A DNA stretch of 48,615 bases, taken from the NCBI GenBank assembly GCA_964540415.1, contig CAZIMM010000008.1, positions 1 to 48,615 on the forward strand, written 5' to 3'. Both the position numbers and the translations under genes were made by a program. The notes under the pieces are model-generated. The model was not told the DNA's origin and made no database searches. It saw only the letters and a list, made by a program, of their open reading frames with translations. This document shows positions 34,013 to 44,000 of this stretch, piece by piece. The stretch comes from CAZIMM01 sp964540415. GTDB taxonomy: Bacteria > Bacillota > Clostridia > Oscillospirales > Acutalibacteraceae. Each line of letters begins with the position of its first letter. Position 1 is the first letter of the stretch.

Positions 34013-35347
34013 TTACAGCCCCAGAGCAAAATGTTTGAACAGCCACACAAGCGGATTAAGCTTGAAGATGGCATAATCAAGCACTGTCACAAGCCCCCGC
34101 AAAAAGGTTGAGGTGTCATGCGTTTCGGGAATGTCCGCTTTTTGAAGCTGCGTGCCCCGCGGAATTGCCGTGAACGGCTGGGTGTAGCATATTCCGCCCT
34201 CGCCCGTAAGATATGCTCTGACATAGCAGGTTATCTCGTCCGAATGCTCGCGCAATGAAAGTGTTTCACCTGATGCAATAACCTTTCCGTTTGAAACCCA
34301 CTTGACGGAATTGTAATTCACTCCGGCGAGAGTTACAGTGTCGTTTTCTTCGTCAATTGCCACATTTGTCACCATGGGATAAGCGCCCTCACCTGAGAAC
34401 TCCTTGCCCAGCTCTGTCCTTGCGTGCCTTGACACGCCGAAGAATGTTCCGTTCTCCATGCTGTGGCGCAGGTTTTCAACCGTGTTTGAAGGCATCATGT
34501 GTACTGTGAAAGCTCTGTCCCACTGCCCAACACCGTGTGCATCGCTGAAGCAAAACGCCCACGGAACAACACCGTAGGGTATTGTCTTTTGAAGGATGTT
34601 GTCATAAAGGCGGCGGTCATAGAGCGTGTGATTGTCGACACCGCTGTTAATGTCCATGCCAACGCAGGACGGATAGTCTACAAAAATTTTTGCGAACTTG
34701 TTGACATGCTCGGGCAGATCGGATATCGTCGGGTCATCCTCCATACCGGCCTTTGTATAGTTCCCGATATGATCAAGGAAGGTTATGCCGCCGAGCTTTT
34801 CTGTTCCCTTCACCGGAGTTTCATAGTCGCCGTCAACACCGAACAGACCCTGGCCGTAGCCGCCGAAAAATCCGTTGACATGGCTGTTTGACGGCACTGC
34901 ACCGTTCATTTCAATTCCGGTTTTAACATCGAGCATTCCCCTGCCGTTGCGGCCGACACCGCTTTGCAGCTCGGCATATCGCTGCTCGGTAACCGGGATG
35001 ACATCCGCCATCTGTGTGCGTTCGTATTTTACAAGGCGAAACAGGGGTATTGTCTGCGGCACAACGTTCCATCCCCTGCCGACAATAGCATGGTCCGTGA
35101 TTGCGAGGATGTCATAATCAAGCAGATAGTGCGCCTCAACCACATCGGCAAGCTGAACATCGCCGTCGCTGGCGATTGTGTGAACATGGAGCTGCGCTTT
35201 GTAGGAATCGTAAGCACCCTCACCCGTCCAGACAACCTCTTCGTAGGGGGACTCAATCTCGTAATCGAGTATTGCCGCGGATGCTGTGACAGAAAAAGCC
35301 GAGATGAACACTGTGAGAACAAGTGCTGCCGCCATGAGTTTTTTCAT
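34013..35347 (-). CDS. Secreted PHP-domain phosphoesterase-like protein
   Basis: A 444-residue protein with a signal peptide (residues 1-25, ending near ASA). The PHP metal motifs are present: QLHVHTIASDGD (HxH and DG), LAITDHA, a conserved glutamate in TGIEMNG, FLDHIG and FSDAHGVG (DxH). After about residue 320 comes a beta-rich domain and a C-terminal hydrophobic stretch (AIFKLNPLVWLFKHFALGL) that may sit in the membrane. ATG 35347 is 9 bases after AGGGG; ATG 35353 is only 3 bases away. PHP proteins are metal-dependent phosphoesterases; the outer-face substrate here is unknown. It is the last gene after the metallophosphoesterase. Confidence 0.82.
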   Translation of the reverse strand: MKKLMAAALVLTVFISAFSVTASAAILDYEIESPYEEVVWTGEGAYDSYKAQLHVHTIASDGDVQLADVVEAHYLLDYDILAITDHAIVGRGWNVVPQTIPLFRLVKYERTQMADVIPVTEQRYAELQSGVGRNGRGMLDVKTGIEMNGAVPSNSHVNGFFGGYGQGLFGVDGDYETPVKGTEKLGGITFLDHIGNYTKAGMEDDPTISDLPEHVNKFAKIFVDYPSCVGMDINSGVDNHTLYDRRLYDNILQKTIPYGVVPWAFCFSDAHGVGQWDRAFTVHMMPSNTVENLRHSMENGTFFGVSRHARTELGKEFSGEGAYPMVTNVAIDEENDTVTLAGVNYNSVKWVSNGKVIASGETLSLREHSDEITCYVRAYLTGEGGICYTQPFTAIPRGTQLQKADIPETHDTSTFLRGLVTVLDYAIFKLNPLVWLFKHFALGL

Positions 35348-35382
35348 CGTCATAATCCCCTTTCGTTTTTCACAAACTGCCG

Positions 35383-36582
35383 TCAGATGGTGAACGCTGT
35401 TTCAAGGCTGTTCCGCGAAGCATTTTTCCACACGCTTTTTGCCGTTACATTCACCGTGTAGCTTCCCGGAGCAAGGCCGTCAATATCCTGAGTCACCGTT
35501 TCCGGCATATTTTTCAGATAGTAAGGCGACCACATGCAAATCTGTTTTGCGATTGCGCCGTCGGAGCTTCTGCGCACGGTTATTTTATAATCATCAACAT
35601 AGTCTTCGTCAATATCAGCAGTGTCGAAGGTCAGCGTGCATTTATTTCCGGTGACCTCCGCCTTTATTTCCGCACTGTCGGGGAAATACGGTGTGACGGA
35701 AGTTTTATAACGCTCGTCGGTGTAAATGAAGGTTGACGGCTCTGAGGGGCAGTCAATGCTCCGGACCTGCGGGAAGAACGAATCCGTGATAAGGTCATAG
35801 GGATAAATTCTCACCCGGTTTTCAGCATCCGCTTCAACAATTGTCATCTGGGCGCATTCCTCGTCAAACGGGGGGACAGTGCCGTCAGCCTTGTCGAACT
35901 CGTCAAGCTCAAAATAACTCAGTGAGCCGGTTCCGACGCAGGTGAAGTGACGCTGGTGAATTGAGCGCGGGTCGTTAATCGGTGCGTGCGAATGGCCGGA
36001 AAAATCAATAATCTGCGGATAATTCATAAGTATCGCTGTTATCTCGTCCTCGCCCCAGTTTATGCTGCCGTAAACCGTGTCCGTGATGTGCGGATGCTGA
36101 AAGAAGAATATCGGCTTTTTCGGGTCGTCCGCTGCGGCAAGGGCAAGCTCATCTGCAATCCATTTGCACTTTTCTTCGGAAAAATGGCAGCCGTCGGTGG
36201 TTGTTACGGCGATAAAATGAAAGCCGTTGATAACCCTGTGGGTGTCCGGCTGTTCGCCGAAAATCCGTGCAAACCTTTCGAGCGCCGCCGCCTCTCCGCT
36301 GTCTTTGAATTCATGGCTCGCCATTGTGAGAGTGACCTGCGTGCCGCTTTTCACAGAATCGGCAAGCACGCAATCGACAAGCTTCATCTGCTTTTCGGAG
36401 CCGCTGTTTGCAAAATCTCCAACTATATACAAAGCGTCAAGCTTTTTGTAATCCTCCGAGCTCCCGGCAACTGAATAAGCGCTTTTGAGTGCAAGGGCAA
36501 GGCGCTCGCTTTCCTTTGAAGGCTCATCCTTGCAGTGAATATCGCTGAGGACAAGAAACCGCAGTGTCGGAATAAATTTCAT
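35383..36582 (-). CDS. Calcineurin-like metallophosphoesterase with altered GNH motif
   Basis: A 399-residue protein. VLSDIHC (Asp14, His16), IVGDFANSG (Asp56), FQHPHI and GHSHAP are the dinuclear metal motifs of the family. The usual GNH(D/E) is MASHEF: Ser89 replaces the asparagine that normally binds a metal, though His90 is kept. From about residue 290 a beta-sandwich-like C-terminal domain follows (DYKITVRRSSDG, SYTVNVTAKS). No signal peptide is seen, so it should be cytoplasmic. The ATG overlaps the lyase gene by 4 bases (ATGA), implying coupled translation. Confidence 0.83.
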   Translation of the reverse strand: MKFIPTLRFLVLSDIHCKDEPSKESERLALALKSAYSVAGSSEDYKKLDALYIVGDFANSGSEKQMKLVDCVLADSVKSGTQVTLTMASHEFKDSGEAAALERFARIFGEQPDTHRVINGFHFIAVTTTDGCHFSEEKCKWIADELALAAADDPKKPIFFFQHPHITDTVYGSINWGEDEITAILMNYPQIIDFSGHSHAPINDPRSIHQRHFTCVGTGSLSYFELDEFDKADGTVPPFDEECAQMTIVEADAENRVRIYPYDLITDSFFPQVRSIDCPSEPSTFIYTDERYKTSVTPYFPDSAEIKAEVTGNKCTLTFDTADIDEDYVDDYKITVRRSSDGAIAKQICMWSPYYLKNMPETVTQDIDGLAPGSYTVNVTAKSVWKNASRNSLETAFTI

Positions 36583-37505
36583 ATTTCTATCCCCATTTCC
36601 TTTTTAAACAGCTCTGTGACCTTATAAAGTCCTTCAATTTCGCGCTTGTTGCTCAAGGAGAACGCCTTATAGTCTCTCGACCTTGTGACATAACCCATGT
36701 TTATTCCGTCAAGCCCGAGATAATACTTCGCATTGACCGGGTACATCTGGCACTCGGCCATTGAAGCGGCGGCAAGGAATGCCTGAACCGTCTCCGCCTT
36801 TTCGGGCATTGTTTCAAAGTTTTTGCACAGCCAGGAATAAATCTCCGGATGGAAGTTTGCCATAACTCCCGAAAAACCTGCACAGCCCATGCGGAGTGTT
36901 TCAAGAATTGTTGCACAGTTTGCGTTGAAAATTTTGAGCTGCGTGCCCTTGACCGCTTCAAGCTTTTGCCTTATCATTTCCGGCTTGCAGCAGGTGTCCT
37001 TGAGGAACATGAATCGGCCGGTTGCCGCAAGGCTTGACAGTACGTTCGGGGTGAGCAGACGTTTATAAGGATAGGGGCATTCGTAAACGCCCAGACCGAT
37101 TTCGTCAATCTGCGAGACAAAATATTCTGTGTTGCGAAGATAAACGGAATCGTCCTCGTCCTGCTTTGCAAGGCGGTTTGAGATAAAAACATAGCCGTCT
37201 ATCCCGACCTCGATGAACTTCCTCGCCTGAAAAATCTGAGTTTCTATATCGTCCTCGGTGTGGCCGGAGGCAACAATTGAAATGTGCTTCGGTGTGTTTT
37301 TGACAACAAATTTTAGAAGCTCCAGCCGCTCCTCAAAAGTCAAAAAGAATATTTCGCTCGACTGGCAGATTGCAAATATGCCGTCAACTCCCCTTTTGTC
37401 ATACCATTCGATGAGCTGTTCAACGGCATTATAGTCCACCTTATTGTCCGCGGTGAAGGGTGTAATCATCGTCGGATAAACGCCGTTCGGAATCTGCTTT
37501 ATCAT
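36579..37505 (-). CDS. DapA/NanA family lyase (dihydrodipicolinate synthase-like), specificity unknown
   Basis: A 308-residue TIM-barrel protein. The Schiff-base lysine is Lys169 in MFLKDTCC, and Tyr141 in YECPYP matches the YNVP tyrosine. The usual GTTGE loop (substrate carboxylate site) reads CQSSE, unlike true DapA, so another 2-keto acid aldol reaction is more likely. The start NGVYPTMITPFTADNKVDYN is typical. GAGG precedes the ATG, 15 bases after pcrA. In the same string as two phosphoesterases it may belong to a small catabolic pathway, but this is inference. Confidence 0.85.
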   Translation of the reverse strand: MIKQIPNGVYPTMITPFTADNKVDYNAVEQLIEWYDKRGVDGIFAICQSSEIFFLTFEERLELLKFVVKNTPKHISIVASGHTEDDIETQIFQARKFIEVGIDGYVFISNRLAKQDEDDSVYLRNTEYFVSQIDEIGLGVYECPYPYKRLLTPNVLSSLAATGRFMFLKDTCCKPEMIRQKLEAVKGTQLKIFNANCATILETLRMGCAGFSGVMANFHPEIYSWLCKNFETMPEKAETVQAFLAAASMAECQMYPVNAKYYLGLDGINMGYVTRSRDYKAFSLSNKREIEGLYKVTELFKKEMGIEI

Positions 37506-37520
37506 ACACTTTTACCTCAC

Positions 37521-39875
37521 TTATATTTTTTCAAGCCCGGCAAATTTCGCCATAAGCTTTTTGGTTCCTTTTGTATTGAACGCAACCTCAAGCATGATAT
37601 CGTTTCCGAGCACGGTCAATGAAATTATCACGCCCTCGCCGAAGGCTCTGTGCCGCACGGAATCGCCGACCTTGAAATCCGGCAGCGGCTTGCTCTCTTT
37701 TTTGACGCTGCTGCCGAAGCTCACTGCCTTTTTGGGCTCCGGCTTTTTCGGAGCGGGAGCGCGCTGCGCTTCGAACTGACTGAACGCACGGACTCCGCTG
37801 CGTTCGAGCAGGTTTGACGGGATTTCCTCAACAAAGCGGGAAAGCCTGTTGTGCGTTGTTGCGCCGTAGAGCTGGCGGGTTTTTGCGTTTGTCAGATACA
37901 GCCGCTGCTTTGCGCGGGTTATGCCGACATATGCAAGCCTGCGCTCCTCCTCAAGCTCGGACGGGCTGTAAATTGCCTGCATGCCGGGGAACACTCCGTC
38001 CTCCATTCCGACGATGAACACCGTCGGGAACTCCAGCCCCTTTGCCGAGTGCAGGGTCATAAGCACCATTGCGTCAGCGTCGGCATTGTAGTTGTCTATA
38101 TCCGTAAGCAGCGCCACTTCCTCAAGGAAGCCGGTGAGCGTAGGCTCGTCATTTTCCTCCTCATAGCGCTTGAGGTTGTTGACAAGCTCATTGAGGTTGG
38201 CCGCACGGTCAACGTAGCTGTCCGGGTCAGATTCGAGAGACACGATGTAGCCCGTCTGCTCGAGCACGAGAGTCAGCAGCTCCGAAACGGAGCATTCCTG
38301 CGATTTTTCAATGAAGGAATCCATCATGGCGGTGAAATCCGCGAGCTTCTGCACCGCGCGCGAAAGCTTCGGATATTCGCGTGCATTTTTGAGCACATCG
38401 TACATATTTGTGCCGATCACAGCCGCAATGTCAGCTGCGGTGTTCACCGTTGCATCGCCGATGCCTCTGCGCGGCTCGTTGATTATCCGCCGCAGACGCA
38501 CACCGTCCGCCGGGTTTGCGATAACGGACAAATAGGCGATTGCATCCGCAATCTCCTTGCGCTCATAAAACCTGTGACCTCCGATAACTCTGTAAGGTAT
38601 GCCGAGCCTCGTCAGTGCACTTTCAACCGCGTTTGACTGTGCGTTGGTTCTGTAAAGGACTGCATGGTCGCCGAACTTTGCGCCCGCGGCAACGGCATCA
38701 AGCACAGTGTCGCCGACAAATCGCGCCTCGGTGTATTCATCGTAAGCCGTGTTAAGTACGATTTTTTCGCCCTCGCCGTTTGCCGTCCACAGGTTTTTGC
38801 CCTTGCGCTGCTCGTTGTTTGCAATCACGGCGTTCGCAGCGTCAAGAATGTTCTGGGTTGAACGGTAATTCTGCTCCAGTCTTATAACAGTCGCGCCGGG
38901 ATACTCTGCTTCAAAGCCGAGGATGTTTTCAATTGTCGCGCCTCTGAAGCGGTAAATGCTTTGGTCATCGTCGCCGACAACGCATATGTTCCCGTGACCG
39001 CCCGCAAGCAGCGATGTTAAAACATACTGTGCGTGGTTCGTATCCTGGTACTCGTCAACCATGACATAGCGAAATTTCCGCTGATATTTTTCTCGTATCT
39101 CGGTGTCACTTTCGAGCAGGCGCACGGTGTTGACGATGATGTCGTCAAAATCCATTGCGTCCGAGGCCTTGAGCTTTTGCTGATAAAGTGCGTAAACCTC
39201 GGCGGCTCTTTTGCGCATATCGTCCCTGCCGGCATCGGAGGCATAGTCCTCAGGTGTTTGAAGCCTGTCCTTTGCAGAGCTGATTTCGCGCATGAGGAAC
39301 TTATGAGAAATGTACCTGTCGTCAATTTCAAGCTGCCTCTGGCATTCTTTTATCACACGTTTGGAATCGTCCGTATCATAAATCGTGAAGTGTGATGAAT
39401 AGCCGAGACGTTCACCGTCAAAGCGAAGAATTTTTGCACATGCCGAGTGAAATGTGCTCGCCCAAATGTCGTTTGCCTGTTCGCCGAGCATGTGAGCAAG
39501 CCTTTCCTTCAGCTCATTTGCCGCCTTGTTGGTGAAGGTGATGGCAAGAATCTGCCACGGCCTCGGCGCGTCAAGCTGCATGAGGTCGGCAAAGGCGGAA
39601 TAGATATCCGTGTCACCTTCAAGGTAAGTCCGCATACAGTCAATGTCATACTGTGTCGGCTCTCTGAGGCAGCGGTCGGAAAAATAAGCGTCGCCGTGAC
39701 GGATAAGGTTGGCAATACGGTTGACGATAACCGTCGTCTTTCCGCTTCCCGCTCCCGCAAGCACGAGCAAAGCGCCGTTGCTCTTGAAAACCGCCTGCTT
39801 TTGCATTGCGTTCATGCGGCTGAACTCGCTTTCAATAATCTGTTTGCGTAAATCAATAAATTCGTTGTGAATCAT
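37521..39875 (-). CDS. pcrA: UvrD/PcrA-type DNA helicase
   Basis: A 784-residue superfamily 1A helicase. Motifs in order: GAGSGKTTVIVNRI (Walker A), ITFTNKAANELKERL, VDEYQDTNHAQY (Walker B), GDDDQSIYRFRGA, EQNYRST, TLHSAKGLEFPTVFIVG and RRLAYVGITRAKQRLYL. The C-terminal FKVGDSVRHRAFGEGVII is the RNA-polymerase-binding Tudor-like tail of PcrA. An insertion around residues 70-95 (about 39600-39680) separates motif Ia from the usual sequence. It unwinds DNA in repair and removes RecA filaments. GGAGC precedes the ATG. Confidence 0.95.
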   Translation of the reverse strand: MIHNEFIDLRKQIIESEFSRMNAMQKQAVFKSNGALLVLAGAGSGKTTVIVNRIANLIRHGDAYFSDRCLREPTQYDIDCMRTYLEGDTDIYSAFADLMQLDAPRPWQILAITFTNKAANELKERLAHMLGEQANDIWASTFHSACAKILRFDGERLGYSSHFTIYDTDDSKRVIKECQRQLEIDDRYISHKFLMREISSAKDRLQTPEDYASDAGRDDMRKRAAEVYALYQQKLKASDAMDFDDIIVNTVRLLESDTEIREKYQRKFRYVMVDEYQDTNHAQYVLTSLLAGGHGNICVVGDDDQSIYRFRGATIENILGFEAEYPGATVIRLEQNYRSTQNILDAANAVIANNEQRKGKNLWTANGEGEKIVLNTAYDEYTEARFVGDTVLDAVAAGAKFGDHAVLYRTNAQSNAVESALTRLGIPYRVIGGHRFYERKEIADAIAYLSVIANPADGVRLRRIINEPRRGIGDATVNTAADIAAVIGTNMYDVLKNAREYPKLSRAVQKLADFTAMMDSFIEKSQECSVSELLTLVLEQTGYIVSLESDPDSYVDRAANLNELVNNLKRYEEENDEPTLTGFLEEVALLTDIDNYNADADAMVLMTLHSAKGLEFPTVFIVGMEDGVFPGMQAIYSPSELEEERRLAYVGITRAKQRLYLTNAKTRQLYGATTHNRLSRFVEEIPSNLLERSGVRAFSQFEAQRAPAPKKPEPKKAVSFGSSVKKESKPLPDFKVGDSVRHRAFGEGVIISLTVLGNDIMLEVAFNTKGTKKLMAKFAGLEKI

Positions 39876-39899
39876 AAACTGCTCCGAAAAATAGAATGA

Positions 39900-39922
39900 G
39901 GGACGGCAGATGCTGCCGTCCC
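39900..39922 (-). terminator. Hairpin after pfkA, possible terminator
   Basis: A perfect 10-bp stem with a 3-base loop directly after pfkA (13 bases). On the minus strand the following sequence is TCATTCTATTTTT, so the T run is broken; it may be a weak terminator that lets some transcription reach pcrA. Confidence 0.55.
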
Positions 39923-39935
39923 CCGCATTGTATGA

Positions 39936-40952
39936 TTAAAGGGAAATCTCCATAGCGGTTTTGTAGAGCTCCTCATCAAACGGCTTTTCCATTTTGAGTG
40001 CATCCTGAATGTCGATATCAACAATCTTCTCTGCTCTTGCAATAACCACCCTGTTGCTCATGCCATCCATAAGCAGATGCACCGCCTTGTTGCCCATACG
40101 GCTTGCAACAACCCTGTCCTTCACCGTGGGTGAACCGCCGCGCTGAACATGGCCGAGAATCGTGTGACGGCTTTCAACGCCGGTGATTCTTTCAATATCC
40201 TCCGCCATCTGCTTGACATCGAGCGGATTTTCTTTTCTGTGGGTGAGAGCTTCTGAAACAAGCACGATGAAATGGTTTTTGCCGTTCTTGCGGGTGCGCT
40301 CAATTTTTTCGATTATGTCATGCTGAAAATCAAAGGGCTTTTCGGGGATTGCAATGGCTGTTGCACCGACTGCAATTGCAGAACACAGTGTGAGCTCTCC
40401 CGAGCCGTTGCCCATAACCTCAACAACGCTGCACCTGCTGTGGGACTCGATAGTGTCCCTCAAACGGTCAACCATGTCCTTAATGGTATTCAGTCCCGTG
40501 TCAAATCCGATTGTATAATCACTGCAGCCGATATCATTGTCAATTGTTCCGGGGATTGCGATGCAGGGAATGCCGTCCTTTGAAAGGTCGCGTGCACCTC
40601 TGAACGAGCCGTCGCCGCCGATGACAACTATTCCCTGGATTCCGCGTTCCGCACAAACCTCATGAGCAATTTTGAGATATTTTTCAGGATCCTTACCGAA
40701 CTCCGGGAAGCGTGCACTGCCGAGCTTTGTTCCGCCCCTGTGTATTATGTCGCAGACGCTGCGCATATCCTGCTCACGCATATTATTTTCAAAAAGTCCC
40801 TTATATCCACCCACGATGCCATAAACCTTCATGCCGTTTTCGCAAGCGGTGCGGACAACTGCTCTGACAGCGGCGTTCATTCCGGGAGCATCTCCGCCAC
40901 TGGTGAGGACGGCAATCGTTTTGATGGACTCGGATCCGTTTTGATTTAACAT
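39936..40952 (-). CDS. pfkA: ATP-dependent 6-phosphofructokinase
   Basis: A 338-residue glycolytic enzyme. The ATG at 40952 follows GGAGG; a longer frame is rejected because it would run past the promoter. IAVLTSGGDAPGMNAAVRAV, GGDGSFRGA (glycine of the ATP-type), GTIDNDI with the catalytic aspartate and ESHSRCSVVEVMG with the fructose-6-phosphate arginine are conserved. The segment usually reading MGRxxG is MGNGSG, so one active-site arginine is asparagine. Length is a little above the 320 of the classical enzyme. Confidence 0.95.
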   Translation of the reverse strand: MLNQNGSESIKTIAVLTSGGDAPGMNAAVRAVVRTACENGMKVYGIVGGYKGLFENNMREQDMRSVCDIIHRGGTKLGSARFPEFGKDPEKYLKIAHEVCAERGIQGIVVIGGDGSFRGARDLSKDGIPCIAIPGTIDNDIGCSDYTIGFDTGLNTIKDMVDRLRDTIESHSRCSVVEVMGNGSGELTLCSAIAVGATAIAIPEKPFDFQHDIIEKIERTRKNGKNHFIVLVSEALTHRKENPLDVKQMAEDIERITGVESRHTILGHVQRGGSPTVKDRVVASRMGNKAVHLLMDGMSNRVVIARAEKIVDIDIQDALKMEKPFDEELYKTAMEISL

Positions 40953-41006
40953 TTTGTGAACCTCCAAAACATCTATGTTGTATGAAAAGTTTAATACAGT
41001 CATTAT

Positions 41007-41034
41007 AGTATACATTATCGGTCACAAAAGTCAA
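41007..41034 (-). promoter_or_regulatory. Sigma-A promoter of pfkA
   Basis: TTGACT (41029-41034) and TATACT (41007-41012), 16 bases apart on the minus strand. An overlapping TATAAT 5 bases further on is too far from this -35 (21 bases). Confidence 0.65.
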
Positions 41035-41049
41035 GACCCAGGGTCGAAT

Positions 41050-44000
41050 TTATGAATATTTTGTCAGTTTTTTCTGCCTTCCGGTGCTAAAATTAAGTCT
41101 GTTGACCGCATAGTTTTTTATAAAATTCGCCTTGCCCTTTTTGCGCATAAGCTTGCTTATCGGCTCGCCGTTGAATTGACGCGGAGTCAGAGCAAAGCCG
41201 AAATTGCGCTTTTCGAGAGAATCATAAAGTTCGCACAGAGGGCTTGCGCTTTCAATGCCTTCTGTACAGCTGACCGCAATAATCAGAACGTCTTCATCGT
41301 CAGGAAGAACAAGCTCTCCGCCGGCGCAATCAAAACCGTATTTGAAAAAGCAGGAAATTGCACCGTAAACATCACCCTGCGCGCTGTGGCGGTGCGTGAG
41401 TGACAGCGCAATAGGTTCACGCTTAATATAACCCGCTTCACCCAGCGCGAACAGGTCCCATGCGCCGATGTTTTCCCCTGCATCCCGGATTTTCACAGTG
41501 TGTTGTTGACCATTAACTGTAAAGCATTCATCCTTGTCACCGTTCACGGAAGCTGCCACGACATAAACCATTCTCGCTTCGTCCGGCAATTTGATTTTTT
41601 GCCCGGTGCAGCGCAAAGCCCTGCCGCTTTCTGTGCGGAATTCAATGCCTCCGCTGGTGAAATATTGGGGATACAGCTCACTCGGCAGCGTTGTTCCTCC
41701 GGGAAAAACACCATCCGCCCGTTCAGAATTTGACGAGGTTATATCTGTGTCGGCGCCGAAGTCAACGCAGATTGATTCATCTTTCTGCAGGCACTGTTCG
41801 GGGTCAAATGGTGTAAAGGCAAATGTCTTGACACCGTATGCTTCGATGTCAAACACCAATTCTCCGTTTTCGACCCTTGCCGCACCCTTCTCCTGCTCGT
41901 CGCCGAGCAGTTCGCGGGCGCTTGCGATGCCGTTTCCGAATGAAAAACGCACATCTTTTTTATCACTGCCGATGCTCTCGTTGAAGCGCACAACAAGCTC
42001 ACCGCTCTCCTGTGCTTTTTTGACTGCACGGATAAGTACGCCGTTCGAGACGCTGATAAAAGAGTGCTCGTCTCCCATTTGCTTTTTCTGTTTGTCCGAC
42101 GGGACGGCAAAAGCCGCCATCGGGCGATTGAATGCGTTTGCCGACATTTGCGTTCCGTTCCGCCATGAACCGCCGTGTGAAAACAAGGCGAAGCTCCAGC
42201 GGTTGAGACCAATTTCCATCAAATGCTGTGCGCTTTCACTGCGGTAAGGATTGCACGGAGTGTGCATTCCCGTCAATCTCAGGGTGTTGCCGTCGGGCTT
42301 ATCCCAACCGGTGCGGCTGTCACTGAAAACGGAAACTCCAAAGCTGCCGTCGGGTTCGGTTATGTCCCCCCACATCTGCGCCGGGACTTCATAAAGACGT
42401 CTGCTGTTGCTGCCTCTTTCGATTACGCCCAGCCCGAGGTCATAGGTTGCCTTTTCGTTGGAAACAGCAAGTGGAAAGGAGGTTTTCAGCAGGGTTTTTG
42501 TGCTGCGCCAGTCAACCTCATTGTAAACCGACACCGCGTCGCCCTCACTGTCAAGCGAAACAGTCTGTTTGAAAATTGAACCTTTTGCCCGTCTGACGGT
42601 TTCGATTGCCACACGTGCACAGCCGAAATCCGCAATGCGGAACGAGGGCTGTGACGCAGTGTGCGTGCAAGGTGCCATAACCTCATCATAGCCCATTTCC
42701 CATGCCGGCCACGCAATGCTGCCGTTATATTCATACAGCCCCATTATTACAGGAGCAGCCAAAAGCTCTCTGTTGTTGATTTTGTCAAAAATGCTCGAAA
42801 TGTCGCCGTTTTTGTTGAGATATACCTTGTATTTTGAATTCTCGAGATATTTCTCACTGACGTACAAATCCGTACGCAGCGTGCAGCTTCTTTTGCTCCC
42901 GCGCAAATCGTAAACCCTGCACCCGACAGCCGGCACGTCAGCCACAAACGTGACGCAAAAGCCGTTTTTCTCCCTCTTTGTCTGCGAGGGCACTTCATTA
43001 CCGTCCCCGTCGAAAACCGCGGCAAAGGAGAAACCCTCCGGCGGACTGACATTCAGCGCCACTGCCTGCTTGCGCCGCGTTTCAAGCGGATTTGTAACGA
43101 GCACCGCGGTACCCTCGACAAACGAAGTGTCCATACCGCGGGCAAGGCTTCCGGCAGCGGCACGGTATTCCTCCGCAAAGCCGTTCAGGGCGAGAACATA
43201 GTCGTTCCAGTTGCGCTTGTAGCACTCCATGAGGGATGTTCCGGTTATGTCGTCGTGAAACTGGTGCGCAATCGTGCGTTTCCATGCGGTGTCAAGCGCA
43301 GACTGCGGATAATCCATACCTCCGAGCCAATATGCAGCCGAGCAGAAGCGCTCGGCCGCGTCCGCAAGGCACTCGCAGCGGCGGTTGAAGCGTTTGCTCT
43401 GTGCGCGTGACGTGTAGCTTCCTACGGCGTGGTCGGTGAAAACAAGCTCGTTTTTCCACTCCGGCAGGCGGGCTTTCTGTTCATCCGAAAGCTTTTCGTC
43501 CATGTCTCTGAACAGTCTGTCCGTGGAAGCCATGATGACATCGCTCTTTGCAGACGCATTGGTCTGCACTTCAAAAGCGACACGGTTCATCGACTTCACA
43601 CGCGGAGATCCGCCTCTGTCACCGACTCCGTGAAGGATTTCGGCAAACGGCAGATCATAATTTTTTATGTTGTCCCGAAGCTTTTTTATCACCGCCGGAT
43701 GCGTGCGCACTCTTGCAAGAGACGCGTTGTAGTCCCGGGCGTCGGCTGAAACATAAATCCATTTTCCGTCCGTTCCGTACCATTTTCCTATGTCGAACGG
43801 TATTCCGTAGGCACTGCTCCAGACAAGCTTCTGTGTTGTGAAGCCGAGCAAGCCGCAATGTGCCGCAACACCGGGCAAAGCCCGGCCGAACCCAAAGCAA
43901 TCCGGCAGGTAGATGTCCGCGCTGCGCTTGCCGAAGGTTCTGAAAAAATAGCCGTTGCCATACATTATATTGCGGATCAATGCCTCGGGTGACGGTATGT

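Noticed and set aside
33985..34015. Plus-strand hairpin followed by five T
   Set aside because: It has terminator form only on the plus strand, where no gene precedes it; on the minus strand the stem has a mismatch and overlaps the end of the PHP gene without a T run.
37851..38636. A 261-codon open frame antisense to pcrA
   Set aside because: It lies inside a conserved helicase gene; composition is Cys/His/Arg-rich as in shadow frames, and there is no ribosome site.
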